From Actinomycetota bacterium (GTDB lineage Bacteria; Actinomycetota; Acidimicrobiia; Acidimicrobiales; JAMDDE01), in assembly GCA_023489235.1 (NCBI GenBank), contig JAMDDE010000009.1, forward strand, positions 73,351 through 110,956: DNA of 37,606 nucleotides. Reading direction: 5' to 3'. The notes under the pieces were generated by a model that did no database searches, was not told where the DNA came from, and saw nothing but the letters and a program-made list of their open reading frames with translations. Positions 18,361 to 28,242 of this stretch are shown here, in pieces. A program made the translations under genes and the position numbers. Within the stretch, counting starts at the first letter, position 1, and the number at the start of each line of letters is the position of its first letter.

Positions 18361-19608
18361 TTAGTTGGACATAGCCTCTTGGTGGGAGAGCATCTGGAGA
18401 TGCCTAGAAGCAAAGAGGCTAGGGAAAGCAGCGTACCAAGCCATAGCGGTTACCAGGTCATCTATTGGGCATTGGTCATGCGCAGTGTGAGCATGAACTT
18501 CATCCCCAGGTCCAAAACCAATGGTGGGTATGCCCAGTTTCCCCATGGACGCCACCCCATTCGTGGAGAAGACCCAGTGCCCCGTGGTCAACTCCTGATC
18601 AAGAGCGATCCTTCCCGTTTCGATGCCGGCAGTAATTCCATAGTGGTCGAGAGGAGTGACCCAGGTGTTGTACGATTTGGGCTGGGACAGGGTCATGCCA
18701 GTGAATGAAGTTCGTTGGTAGTGGAGCAGTTCGACAGTACCTCCGACGGCTTTCACCGATGGCAACTGACGGATCTCTTCGAGAGCCTCATCTGGTGATT
18801 CGCCTGCTGTCAGTCGGCGATCGAGATAGATGGTAGCTGTCGAGGGGACGGCGTTGAGACTGGGAGTCTCGCATTCGATCTTTGTAAGAGCTACTGTCCC
18901 AGGACCGAGAAAACTGTCCATGCCCAACTTGGAGTTGAGCTCTTCTACTTCGCTTATTACTGGGACGAGTTGATAGACAGGATTGATGCCTCTTTCTGGA
19001 GCTGATGCATGACACGAAGACCCATGTAACCGTATGAGCACCTCTATGCGACCACGGTTCCCTCTGTATACCTGGCAGCGAGTTGCTTCACCAAGTACGA
19101 CAATATCTGGCCTGGGTATCACCTCGGTGAGTATGTGCTCCAAAGCCAAGCCATCGCAGTCCTCCTCCTGGACCGATCCAATGACCCACAAGGTTACCTC
19201 TTCGCTTCGGCCAAGTTCATTGTAGAGGGCAGCTCCTTGCACCATGGAGGCTATGCCTCCTTTGTCATCGCTAGCGCCTCGTCCCCACATCACCCCTCCA
19301 CCTGCATCTGGTCTTATGACTGGTTCGAACGGGTCAGTCTCCCATTCGTCACGGCTTCCAACTGCCACCGTGTCTATATGGCTGTCGTAAACAATGTTGA
19401 CAGGTCCGGTACCAATTCTGCCCACGATTGAACCAAATGGCTCGATGAATACCTCGTCGAAACCGGTTTCTGTCATTTCATGGCGTAGTCTTTCTACCAC
19501 CATCTCCTCGTTGGAGGATAGAGATGGAGTATGTACCAAATCACCGAGTAGGTCCACGACAGCTCTCCGACGGCGTTCGGCTGCAGAGAGAAATGATGTA
19601 ACAGCCAT
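18361..19608 (-). CDS. ygeY: M20-family hydrolase, YgeY type
   Basis: 415 aa; YDSHIDTVAVG, WGRGASDDKGG, GSVQEEDCDGL, GEATRCQVYRGNRGR, GPGDEVHAHTAHDQCPIDDL. Confidence 0.9.
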   Translation of the reverse strand: MAVTSFLSAAERRRRAVVDLLGDLVHTPSLSSNEEMVVERLRHEMTETGFDEVFIEPFGSIVGRIGTGPVNIVYDSHIDTVAVGSRDEWETDPFEPVIRPDAGGGVMWGRGASDDKGGIASMVQGAALYNELGRSEEVTLWVIGSVQEEDCDGLALEHILTEVIPRPDIVVLGEATRCQVYRGNRGRIEVLIRLHGSSCHASAPERGINPVYQLVPVISEVEELNSKLGMDSFLGPGTVALTKIECETPSLNAVPSTATIYLDRRLTAGESPDEALEEIRQLPSVKAVGGTVELLHYQRTSFTGMTLSQPKSYNTWVTPLDHYGITAGIETGRIALDQELTTGHWVFSTNGVASMGKLGIPTIGFGPGDEVHAHTAHDQCPIDDLVTAMAWYAAFPSLFASRHLQMLSHQEAMSN

Positions 19609-19627
19609 ATCTCCATCGTTTCTCTAT

Positions 19628-19643
19628 TTCAACAAAATGTCAA
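19628..19643 (-). promoter_or_regulatory. Operator-like motif, copy 3a (TTGACATTTTGTTGAA)
   Basis: Between ygeY and the D-aminoacylase gene; 22 bp from copy 3b. Confidence 0.7.
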
Positions 19644-19649
19644 GTGTGC

Positions 19650-19665
19650 TTCAACAAAATGTCAA
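19650..19665 (-). promoter_or_regulatory. Operator-like motif, copy 3b (TTGACATTTTGTTGAA)
   Basis: Identical 16-mer to copy 3a; immediately precedes a plus-strand -10-like TATGAT (19667-19672). Confidence 0.7.
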
Positions 19666-19679
19666 GTATGATGACGTTA

Positions 19680-21310
19680 TGAACACAGTTGTGCCATTTG
19701 TTCTCCAAGGGGGAACTCTGATAAACGAGCCGTTTGCTCCACCGAGGAGAGCTGATATAAGGGTCGATAGCCGTGGAAGAGTGATCGAGATCGGGGATGC
19801 TTTGACCGTTGACCAATCGGAGATGCTCATAAGAGTTGATGGCATGGTGGTTGCTCCTGGGTTTGTGGACCTGCACTCGCACTCCGATCTTTACAGTCTG
19901 AGCCGTGATGGCTCTCCTGCACCAATAGGTGATGTTCCCAAGCTCTTGCAAGGGTGCACCGCTCAAATATTCGGTCAGGATGGGATCTCGGCTGCTCCCG
20001 TAGACGAGGACAAGCGCCTTGAACTAGCCCATTCGATGACGGGGCTTGACGGCAGTATCGAGGAGTCCCTTTGGAGCTGGCGAAGCTTTGGGGAGTACAT
20101 CTCTGCTGTTCGACGAAGTTCAGCAACTCGTGTGGCAGGGTTGGTAGGACACTCCACTATTCGCAGGATGGCTATGGGGGTGGAGATGCGTCCTCCTCGT
20201 GAAGATGAACTGGAGCACATGTGTCGTCTAATCGATGAAGCCATGACCGAGGGAGCACTGGGCTTGTCAACAGGACTTGTTTACATACCGGCTGCCTATG
20301 CCGAGACGGATGAGCTTATTTCCTTGGCCAAAGTAGTGGCAAAGCACGAAGGCCGTTTTTTTGTCCATGTTCGATCGGAAAGTGATCGAGTTGTAGAAGC
20401 TACGGAGGAAGTTCTAGAGGTCGCCTACCGTTCAGGAGTCCACCTTCATTACAGCCACATCAAGGCAGCAGGCAAGTCCAACTGGCCGCTTGCCCCAAAG
20501 CTGGTGGAGATGGTCGAGGACTACAGAACACGTGGAGTGCAAGTGACTGCGGATGTCCATCCCTATGTGGCCGGGTCCACGACCGCGGCGGTCTTGTTGC
20601 CTCCTTGGGTGTTCGATGGCGGTGAAGAGGCTGCTCGCCAGCGACTATCCGATCCTGTGGTCAGGCAACGGATTCGGGCTCAGATGCTTTCGGATACCAC
20701 TAGCTTCGACAACTGGTGGGCCTTCTCCGGTGGTTTCGAGGGGTTGTGGGTGGCCCAAGCCAGCAATCCCGATTTGCAAGGCCGTAGCTTTGCTGATGTC
20801 ATTCATACTCAGGGGATCAGCGATCTCAACTCACAACCCGCCTTCGACCTGGTTTTCAACCTACTTGCTTCTGAGAATTTCTCTGTATCGCTCATCTCCT
20901 TCAACAACATCGAAGAGAACATCGCCATGTTCCTGTCCCAACCATACACGGGAGTGGGCAGCGATGCTCTGGTCAATCCGCATGGTCATCCCCATCCACG
21001 CTTGTACGGCACCTTCCCACGAGTGCTCGGTCGTTTCGTACGCGAGCTGAAGGCTATCGATCTCTACGAGGCAGTGGCCTCCATGACGTGGAAAGCTGCT
21101 CAAGCTGCAGGATGGCCAGGGGTAGGAACTCTTTCCGTAGGGGATAGGGCAGATATAGTTGTCTTCGATCCCGATACCGTAGCTGACCAGGCCACTTGGG
21201 AAGAGCCTAGGATACCTCCCATCGGGATAGAAATGGTGTTTGTCGGCGGTAAGCTCGTTGCCAAGGATGGCAAGCTGTTGGAGCACATAGGAGTTGCAGG
21301 GGAGGGCTGA
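19680..21310 (+). CDS. N-acyl-D-amino-acid deacylase family amidohydrolase (start revised from 19394)
   Basis: APGFVDLHSHSD, QIFGQDGISAAP, GALGLSTGLVYIPAAYA, HVRSESDRV, HYSHIKAAGKSNW, GVGSDALVNPHGHPHPRLYGTFPRVLG; ORF upstream of 19680 crosses operators and ygeY. Confidence 0.9.
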
Positions 21311-23031
21311 TGGGCAGAAGACCGGCTAGTAGTAGGGTATTGGCAGTAGCACGAGGAGAAGCCCCTGCTGATCTACTTATTACGGGTGGGAAGGTTTTCG
21401 TGCCCACTACCAAGGAGTGGGTCTCCACAGAACTAGCCATTGCTGACGGAGTGGTAGCTGGCTGGGGTAAACGTGATGCTCTTCAGGTAGTCGATCTTGA
21501 TGGAGCTGCCCTCACGGCAGGCTTCATCGATGCCCACATGCACCTGGAGTCCACCAAGCTGTGGGTGGATGAGTTCGTACGCACGGTATTGCCCAGAGGA
21601 ACTACTGCTGTTGCAGCTGACCCCCATGAGATAGCCAACGTCTTTGGGACAAGGGGAGTTTTGGCTTTGATGGAGGCAGTCAAAGACCTACCTTTCACTT
21701 TTGGAGTTCTAGCCTCCAGCTGTGTTCCTGCTTCGGAGTTCGAGAGCTCAGGTGGAACAGTTAGCTCTAGCGAAATAGCCACTTTGATCTCCCAAGGGGC
21801 TATTGGAGTTGCCGAGATGATGAACTTTCCTGGCGTAATAGCAGGTGACCCCGAGGTAATGGCCAAGATTGCTGCTTCGGGTCAACGTAGAGTAGACGGG
21901 CATGCTCCTGGACTAAGTGGGCAATTATTGGATGCTTATCTAGTAGCGGGGGTGGAGTCGGATCATGAGTGTACTACGATCGAAGAAGCTAGAGAGAAGC
22001 GCCGCAAGGGAATGTGGGTATTCATCCGACAAGGAACGGCCAGTCAGGACTTGGCTAGCTTAATTGGGCTGGTCAAGGAGCATGGCGTTGATCACCTAGC
22101 ACTGTGTACGGATGATCGTGAACCGGATACCTTGGTTGAGTCGGGCCATGTGAATGACTGCGTCAGGTTGGCGGTCAGCTACGGAGTGGATGAGGCAGAT
22201 GCAATCATCATGGCAACGGCCAACCCAGCCTCTTATTTTGGCCTCTCGACGTTGGGCTCTCTTGCCCCTGGGATGCAGGCGGATATCTGTTGTTTTGATC
22301 GCCTGGCCGACTTTGAGCCGGTGCAGGTGTGGCAGGCCGGTAAGCTCGTTGCTGTTAGCGGTGAGATCTTGGAAGGAGTAGTGCCTGACTCGCCTCCGCC
22401 TGGATGGATGCTCGACTCTGTTCACTTGGGGGATGTCCCTTCAGCAGCGGCCTTTGAACTCAAGGTAGATGCTGAAGATGTGGTCAGAGTGGTAGCGGTA
22501 GAGGAACGTTCGCTTACTACCCGGTTGGAAGCACAGAGGATCGTGGAGGGGAAAGGGGACATCGCGCGAGGGGCTATTGTGGAGAGACACCATGGTTCCG
22601 GAAGAGTGGGGCTTGGGTTCGTCAAAGGATTTGGACTGTTGAAAGGAGCTATAGCCTCTAGTGTCTCTCACGATGCTCACAACATTGTAGTCCTTGGATC
22701 CTTGGAGGAGAGTGGGCCTCGGGATATGGCTGTTGCCGTAGCTCGATTGAGCGAGATAGGCGGTGGACAGGTTGCGGTGTTCGATGGGCGAGTGATAGGG
22801 GAGGTAGCTCTACCTATAGGTGGCTTGATGAGCAGGAAGCCCGCACAAGAAGTTGCCAGGGAGATAGCCTCCTTGGAGGAGATTGTTGCATCTGCTCTTG
22901 GTGTCAGCATTGAAGCTCCGTTCATGCAGCTGAGTTTTTTGGGGCTCTCGGTGATCCCTGAGGCCCGATTGACCGATAAAGGCCTTGTAGATGTCCGTCA
23001 GTTCTCCATCGTACCGGTGGTGGTCTCTTGA
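21310..23031 (+). CDS. ade: Adenine deaminase
   Basis: 573 aa; AGFIDAHMHLESTKLWVDEFVRTVLPRGTTAVAADPHEIANVFG, VDGHAPGLSGQLLDAYLVAGVESDHECT, SVSHDAHNIVVLG. Confidence 0.95.
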   Translation: MGRRPASSRVLAVARGEAPADLLITGGKVFVPTTKEWVSTELAIADGVVAGWGKRDALQVVDLDGAALTAGFIDAHMHLESTKLWVDEFVRTVLPRGTTAVAADPHEIANVFGTRGVLALMEAVKDLPFTFGVLASSCVPASEFESSGGTVSSSEIATLISQGAIGVAEMMNFPGVIAGDPEVMAKIAASGQRRVDGHAPGLSGQLLDAYLVAGVESDHECTTIEEAREKRRKGMWVFIRQGTASQDLASLIGLVKEHGVDHLALCTDDREPDTLVESGHVNDCVRLAVSYGVDEADAIIMATANPASYFGLSTLGSLAPGMQADICCFDRLADFEPVQVWQAGKLVAVSGEILEGVVPDSPPPGWMLDSVHLGDVPSAAAFELKVDAEDVVRVVAVEERSLTTRLEAQRIVEGKGDIARGAIVERHHGSGRVGLGFVKGFGLLKGAIASSVSHDAHNIVVLGSLEESGPRDMAVAVARLSEIGGGQVAVFDGRVIGEVALPIGGLMSRKPAQEVAREIASLEEIVASALGVSIEAPFMQLSFLGLSVIPEARLTDKGLVDVRQFSIVPVVVS

Positions 23032-23195
23032 GGCTTGGTTTACTCTTTGCTGTTTACTCTATGGCATCCCGGTGCATCGGTTCATGCTCCTTCAACTAGT
23101 GGCTAGTCTGTTTAGGCTTGTAGCAGCTTCCAGGATGACGCTCTGTAGTGTCTTGTGAGTATCTCTTGGCTTTCAGGCCGAGCTAGCGGTGGGGG

Positions 23196-24248
23196 TCAAG
23201 AGGTCGAATCCTTGCTGGGGTGTTCATGGTGTCTCTTGATGTTGGTCGCCCATTGGTCTATGAGGCTGTGCAGCTCGTTGGATCGCCGTGGCTCACAAAA
23301 TGCTGCGGTAGCTGCTTGATGCATGATGGCGACAACCTCGTTTATCCCTAAGCGACAGAGGCTGGTTGCTAGCTCGATCTCTCTGCTCATTGTGGTAGCC
23401 AACAGCATGGGATCATCGGTATTGATGGTTACGGGAACCGATGCTTCCAACAAGCGAGGCAGGGGATGACGGTTGATGTCATGGTACAAAAGGGCAGTAT
23501 TGGAGCTCAAGCATACGTTCAGAGTGATCTGTTCTTCTGCCAGTCTTCTCAGCAGAGCAGGATCCTCAACGGCACGTACTCCATGATCGATACGCTGTAC
23601 CCCGAGTTCGTCTAGGGCAGAGCGTACCCCTTCCGGTCCAGATGACTCACCAGCATGTGCTGTAGTGCCTAACCCACTTTCACGTGCAGCCTTGAATGCC
23701 GTGATAAAGCGCGCATTACCTGCTGAAGGCACTGCCTGGTTGCCGTCGATGGAGAGAGCAACCACTCGCTTTGGTCTTCCATGATCGAGCTCTTCTACCA
23801 GTTCCATTGCCTCTTCGGCTGACTGTTGACGTAGGAGGGACGGTGATATCCTACAGTCGCAGAATCCGTCGGCTTGTGCTTGGTCGAACCCATCCGATAC
23901 CGCTTGCAGTAGATCGGGGCGCTTCAGACCTCTCCAATGAGTTGGATTTACGATGACCTCAGCGTAGACAACGTTGTCGGTGCTCAAGAACTTAGCGAAG
24001 TCGTAGGCTAGTCCGCTAGCCTGTTCTGGGTTACGAACCAGTCCGCACCACCAGTCGAGTAAACTTAGGAAAGAATCGAGATCTGTGAAGTCGTACAACT
24101 CATCAAGAGGTTTAGGCAGTGGCTCTCCAGCAGCTTTTGCCAGATGTGCCACTTGCTCCAAGGAGAAACCTCCTTCTAAGTGCACATGTAGTTCTATCTT
24201 GGGCAGGTTATGCCATGGACCAGCTTGAACTGGTAGTTGGACATTCAT
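23196..24248 (-). CDS. add: Adenosine deaminase
   Basis: 350 aa; LPKIELHVHLEGG, TAHAGESSGPEGVRSALDELGVQRIDHGVRAVEDP, LNVCLSSNTALL, VTINTDDPML. Confidence 0.93.
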   Translation of the reverse strand: MNVQLPVQAGPWHNLPKIELHVHLEGGFSLEQVAHLAKAAGEPLPKPLDELYDFTDLDSFLSLLDWWCGLVRNPEQASGLAYDFAKFLSTDNVVYAEVIVNPTHWRGLKRPDLLQAVSDGFDQAQADGFCDCRISPSLLRQQSAEEAMELVEELDHGRPKRVVALSIDGNQAVPSAGNARFITAFKAARESGLGTTAHAGESSGPEGVRSALDELGVQRIDHGVRAVEDPALLRRLAEEQITLNVCLSSNTALLYHDINRHPLPRLLEASVPVTINTDDPMLLATTMSREIELATSLCRLGINEVVAIMHQAATAAFCEPRRSNELHSLIDQWATNIKRHHEHPSKDSTS

Positions 24249-24285
24249 TTATGGCAAATCCATAGGGTCTCTCATCTCATGACTC

Positions 24286-26652
24286 TCATTTGAGCACGCC
24301 ATCTGCTGTTGGTCGTTTGTTGTCGGCCGAGAAGACTATGTCCTGCGGCCGTACAGGCACTCTGGTGAGAGGTGCGCCAGTGGCTTGTCTTATAGCAGAG
24401 ACTACTGCTGGTACCGAGGATATAGCTGGGGGTTCACCAACCCCCTTGGCACCAAAGGGTGCACCAGGTTCGGGTTGTTCAATCAATGATGCTATGTATA
24501 TATCAGGAGCATCCAAGGCGGTTGGTATCAGATAATCGGTGAAAGATGGATTTTTCACTACACCATTCTCTACTATGAGCTCCTCCATGGTTGCTAGCCC
24601 AACTCCTTGCATTGTGCCACCCTCGATCTGGCCAATAAGTTGTATAGGGTTTAGTACCTTACCCACATCTTGAGCCGTAGAGATGTGAGTTACGCGCACC
24701 AAGCCAAGCTCTGGATCTACATCTACAATTGCTTTATGGGCAGCAAATGCAAAAGAGACATGGGCATCTCCTTGACCGTTATCGTCCAATAGGTAAGTGG
24801 GCTCATGGTGGTATTCCACGAATTCTTCTATAGGACCATTAACGCTGAGAGCCTCGAAGGGTATCTCTACAGAGGTCCCAGAGGATACTATGCGCCCGTT
24901 TTTGATGTACAACTGATGCGGGGAAACCTCCAATTCCTCTGCGGCCATAGTCAAGAGGCGGTCACGTAGCCTGTTGCATGCTGCCTGAACTGCTCCCCCG
25001 GACATCCAGGTTTGACGACTAGCCGATGTGGATCCGGCAGACCCAACTTCATTGGTGTCTCCTGCAGAGAAGACGATCTTGTCTGTATCGAACACATCTC
25101 TAGCGATTTGGTGAGCTAAAGTTATGAATCCTTGTCCTACCTCGACAGCTGCACATATGACGGTGATGGTGTCACCGTCAAGTCGACATTTGGCTGTGGA
25201 GTAATCGTCAAAACCCTCGGAGTACAGCAAATTCTTGAAACCTACCGCAAAGCCGATGCCCCGGCGTAGCTTGGTGGTGTCGCTACATCTACCAGCTCCT
25301 CCCGGCATGGCCAGAGGATTGTCGAGGAGGTGTGGTGGTAGTGGAGCGCTTGCTGCTTCTTTTATCACCTCTGCAACTGGTATGGATCCTTGCAACACTT
25401 GACCAGTTACGAAGGTGTCACCCGTACGCAAAGCATTTTTTAAGCGAAGCTCTATGGGATCCATGTCCAAAGCAGAGGCGAGTTTGTCCATCTGGGTCTC
25501 GTACCCAAAGCAAGCTTGTACAGCTCCAAACCCTCGCATTGCTCCACATGGTGGATTATTGGTTCTTACTGCAAATCCATCGATTGCCGCAGAGGGCACT
25601 CGGTACGGACCAGCTGCAAAACAAGCAGCATTGGCAATTACTGCTGGAGAAGAAGAAGCATAGGCACCACCATCCAAGATGATTCTCGCTTCCACCTTGA
25701 CCAAGGTGCCATCTTTCAGAGCATGGTGGCGGTACCACATTCGAGCGGGGTGACGATGTACGTGTCCAAGGAATGACTCTTGACGATTGAATACTATCTT
25801 TACCGGTTGTCCAGAGCTTAGGGCTAGGAGGCATAGGTGAATTTGCAAAGTAATATCTTCTCTGGCTCCGAAGGCGCCTCCTACGCCAGCAAGATGTAGT
25901 CTAACCAACTCCGGAGGTAAAGCCAGGCAAGCGGCTATTTGATCGCGATCAACATGTAACCATTGGGTGGATATGTACAAGTCCACTCCTCCGTCCGATG
26001 CAGGTATGGCCAGTCCTGACTCGGGACCCATGAATGCCTGATCTTGCATGCCAACCTCGTAGCTGCCTTCTACTTGGACTTCACCTTGGACATCAAGGTT
26101 GCCGTGGCGTATGGAGATGTGACGGAAGATGTCTTGTTCGCTATCTCTCCTGGAGCGCCTGGTACTATCAACGGTAGGGTCAGCTGGTGCTATCTCTTCT
26201 GGATCCAGGAAAGCCGGAAGAGGGTCATAGCTTACCTCAATTGCCTCTGCAGCTTGCCTTGCTATTTCAGGGTGGGTAGCGGCAACCGCAGCAATTGGTT
26301 CTCCTACGTAACGAACTACATCATGGGCGAATACAGGCTGATCTTTTTTCTCTAGGCCAAAGAAGTGATTACCAGGTATGTCATCCCAGGTGAGGACTGC
26401 TTTGACGCCGGGCATGTTCAGAGCTTTGGTGGTATCGATGGAGACGATTCGCGCATGGGGGTGGGGGGAGCGCAGTATCTTCCCCCATAACATGCTTTCT
26501 GCCCAAAGATCTGAGGAGAATGCGAAGCGACCCTCTGTCTTGTCCACTGCGTCTGGTCGCAGTATGTTCGCTCCTATTGTAGGAGTAGTAAGTTCTTGCC
26601 TATTTGTACCTGTTTCAATAGTTGTTGTCATCACTTCAGTAGCTGTCATCAC
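24286..26652 (-). CDS. Xanthine dehydrogenase-type molybdopterin subunit
   Basis: 788 aa; GVGGAFGAREDITLQ, NNPPCGAMRGFGAVQACFGYETQMD, VEVGQGFITLAHQIA, GAPFGAKGVGEPPAISSVPAVVSAI. Confidence 0.93.
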   Translation of the reverse strand: MMTATEVMTTTIETGTNRQELTTPTIGANILRPDAVDKTEGRFAFSSDLWAESMLWGKILRSPHPHARIVSIDTTKALNMPGVKAVLTWDDIPGNHFFGLEKKDQPVFAHDVVRYVGEPIAAVAATHPEIARQAAEAIEVSYDPLPAFLDPEEIAPADPTVDSTRRSRRDSEQDIFRHISIRHGNLDVQGEVQVEGSYEVGMQDQAFMGPESGLAIPASDGGVDLYISTQWLHVDRDQIAACLALPPELVRLHLAGVGGAFGAREDITLQIHLCLLALSSGQPVKIVFNRQESFLGHVHRHPARMWYRHHALKDGTLVKVEARIILDGGAYASSSPAVIANAACFAAGPYRVPSAAIDGFAVRTNNPPCGAMRGFGAVQACFGYETQMDKLASALDMDPIELRLKNALRTGDTFVTGQVLQGSIPVAEVIKEAASAPLPPHLLDNPLAMPGGAGRCSDTTKLRRGIGFAVGFKNLLYSEGFDDYSTAKCRLDGDTITVICAAVEVGQGFITLAHQIARDVFDTDKIVFSAGDTNEVGSAGSTSASRQTWMSGGAVQAACNRLRDRLLTMAAEELEVSPHQLYIKNGRIVSSGTSVEIPFEALSVNGPIEEFVEYHHEPTYLLDDNGQGDAHVSFAFAAHKAIVDVDPELGLVRVTHISTAQDVGKVLNPIQLIGQIEGGTMQGVGLATMEELIVENGVVKNPSFTDYLIPTALDAPDIYIASLIEQPEPGAPFGAKGVGEPPAISSVPAVVSAIRQATGAPLTRVPVRPQDIVFSADNKRPTADGVLK

Positions 26653-27332
26653 TGTGCTCTTCGACTCGGAGCTCTTAGGTTCGGGGACTGTTGGACAAGC
26701 TCTTCAGCAAGTCGGATAGCAGCAAAGATGCGTCCGTACCCGGTACACCTGCACAAGTTGCCAGATATCGCCTCTCTGGCATCCAACTCGGAGGGGTGTG
26801 GGTTGTGCCTGAGTAAGTCTGTAACCGCCATGACGAGTCCAGGAGTGCAAAAGCCACACTGTACTGCTCCAGCTGCGGCAAAGGCTCTTTTTACTGGATG
26901 CATGTCAGGTGGAGTAGCTTGGAGAAGCTCTCCTTCGATTCGTTCAGTGTCTACTGGGTTCTGGTAAGAGCTATGTAGTGCATCATGTCGGTGAGGTACT
27001 GATCCAGGTGCCGCTAGCAAGTCGTCTCCGACTGGCCGCGACGACGGTGTGGCAGTCTCTGTCTGGGAGGGCATATCTGTTCCTTCAATGCCCTCGACTG
27101 TGGTGACCTCGACACCTTCGGCATCAGCAGCAAGGACGAGACACGAGCATACAAGGGTATCATCGAGCAGAACTGAGCATGATCCGCACTCGCCTTGTTC
27201 GCAGGCATTCTTGGATCCTGATAGACCTAGGCGCTCTCGCAGGACGTATAGAAGGCTTTCTCCTATCCAGACGTCTTTGAGCGGGTAGTCCCTTCCATTT
27301 ACCTTTAGGTTGATGTCAAGTGTAGCTACCAT
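26649..27332 (-). CDS. Xanthine dehydrogenase-type [2Fe-2S] subunit with extended inter-domain linker
   Basis: 227 aa; CEQGECGSCSVLLD, AVQCGFCTPGLVMA, GNLCRCTGYGRI. Confidence 0.92.
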   Translation of the reverse strand: MVATLDINLKVNGRDYPLKDVWIGESLLYVLRERLGLSGSKNACEQGECGSCSVLLDDTLVCSCLVLAADAEGVEVTTVEGIEGTDMPSQTETATPSSRPVGDDLLAAPGSVPHRHDALHSSYQNPVDTERIEGELLQATPPDMHPVKRAFAAAGAVQCGFCTPGLVMAVTDLLRHNPHPSELDAREAISGNLCRCTGYGRIFAAIRLAEELVQQSPNLRAPSRRAQ

Positions 27333-27366
27333 ATTTTCTCCATATATAATATTATAGTTCTATTTG

Positions 27367-28221
27367 TCACTCATATGCATGACTTGCTCGTTCCAACGCT
27401 CGTCTAGCACAAACTGCAACAGCATGTCTTCGGTACTCTGCAGTAGAGCGATGGTCGTCTATAGGCCTAGCTGCTCTTGCTACTAACTCGCTGAAAGATC
27501 GCAAGGCGCTTTCCTCCAGAGGTATGCGTCGATTGCCCCAGTCAATCTTTGCAGCGAGCCATCTCTCTGCTTCCAAGGCTTCCATGGGTCCTGGCCCTAC
27601 TGAACCCAAACCACAACCAACTCGGTAGCTATCCCAATCAATTACTAGAGCGACAGTGGCGACAGAGATTACCATGGCATTTCTGGTCCCTACCTTCAAG
27701 AACTCTTGTGAGGAGTCATGCAGAGGAACCCGTATCCCGGTGATGAGCTCTTGAGGCTGGAGAACTGTTTGCTTGGGGCCAGTTATGAACTCGTTTATAC
27801 GAAGACTGCGAACCGAGTTCAAAGAGGAAATTTCTACTCTGGCATCTAAGGCTAACAGTATTGGCAAGGTATCGCCCGCCGGAGAGGCTGTAGCCAGGTT
27901 GCCGCCTATGGTGCCAGCATTGCGTATTTGCGGGGAACCTACCGTGCGAGCTGCTTGTGCAAGGCCGGGAACTAGTTCGGCTAAGGGTGGTGCAACGAGC
28001 TTGCTGAAGGTTATACCTGATCCCAGATAGAGTTCAGACCCACTCACTTCGAAGTCCCGCAGCTCGGCTATGCGCGATAGGGAGAGAATGGATACCGGCC
28101 GTCTGTGTCCGTAGTTGACTTCTACCATAAAGTCCGTGCCACCACCTAGTATTTCCATCTCAGGATTGTCGGCGAGTATTTGAAGCGCTTCCTCTAACGA
28201 AGTGGGCCGATTTATGCTCAT
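27367..28221 (-). CDS. Xanthine dehydrogenase-type FAD-binding subunit (start probably 28221 rather than 28236)
   Basis: EILGGGTDFMVEVNYG, AARTVGSPQIRNAGTIGGNLATASPAGDTLPILLALDA; ATG at 28221 sits where transcription from the -10 at 28235-28230 would begin. Confidence 0.9.
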   Translation of the reverse strand: MSINRPTSLEEALQILADNPEMEILGGGTDFMVEVNYGHRRPVSILSLSRIAELRDFEVSGSELYLGSGITFSKLVAPPLAELVPGLAQAARTVGSPQIRNAGTIGGNLATASPAGDTLPILLALDARVEISSLNSVRSLRINEFITGPKQTVLQPQELITGIRVPLHDSSQEFLKVGTRNAMVISVATVALVIDWDSYRVGCGLGSVGPGPMEALEAERWLAAKIDWGNRRIPLEESALRSFSELVARAARPIDDHRSTAEYRRHAVAVCARRALERASHAYE

Positions 28222-28242
28222 CACCATAGAGTACAAGCGAAA

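Noticed and set aside
19394-19679. N-terminal 95 residues of the 638-aa ORF
   Set aside because: Antisense to ygeY and crosses both operator copies; family homology begins at MNTVVPFVLQGGTLI (19680).
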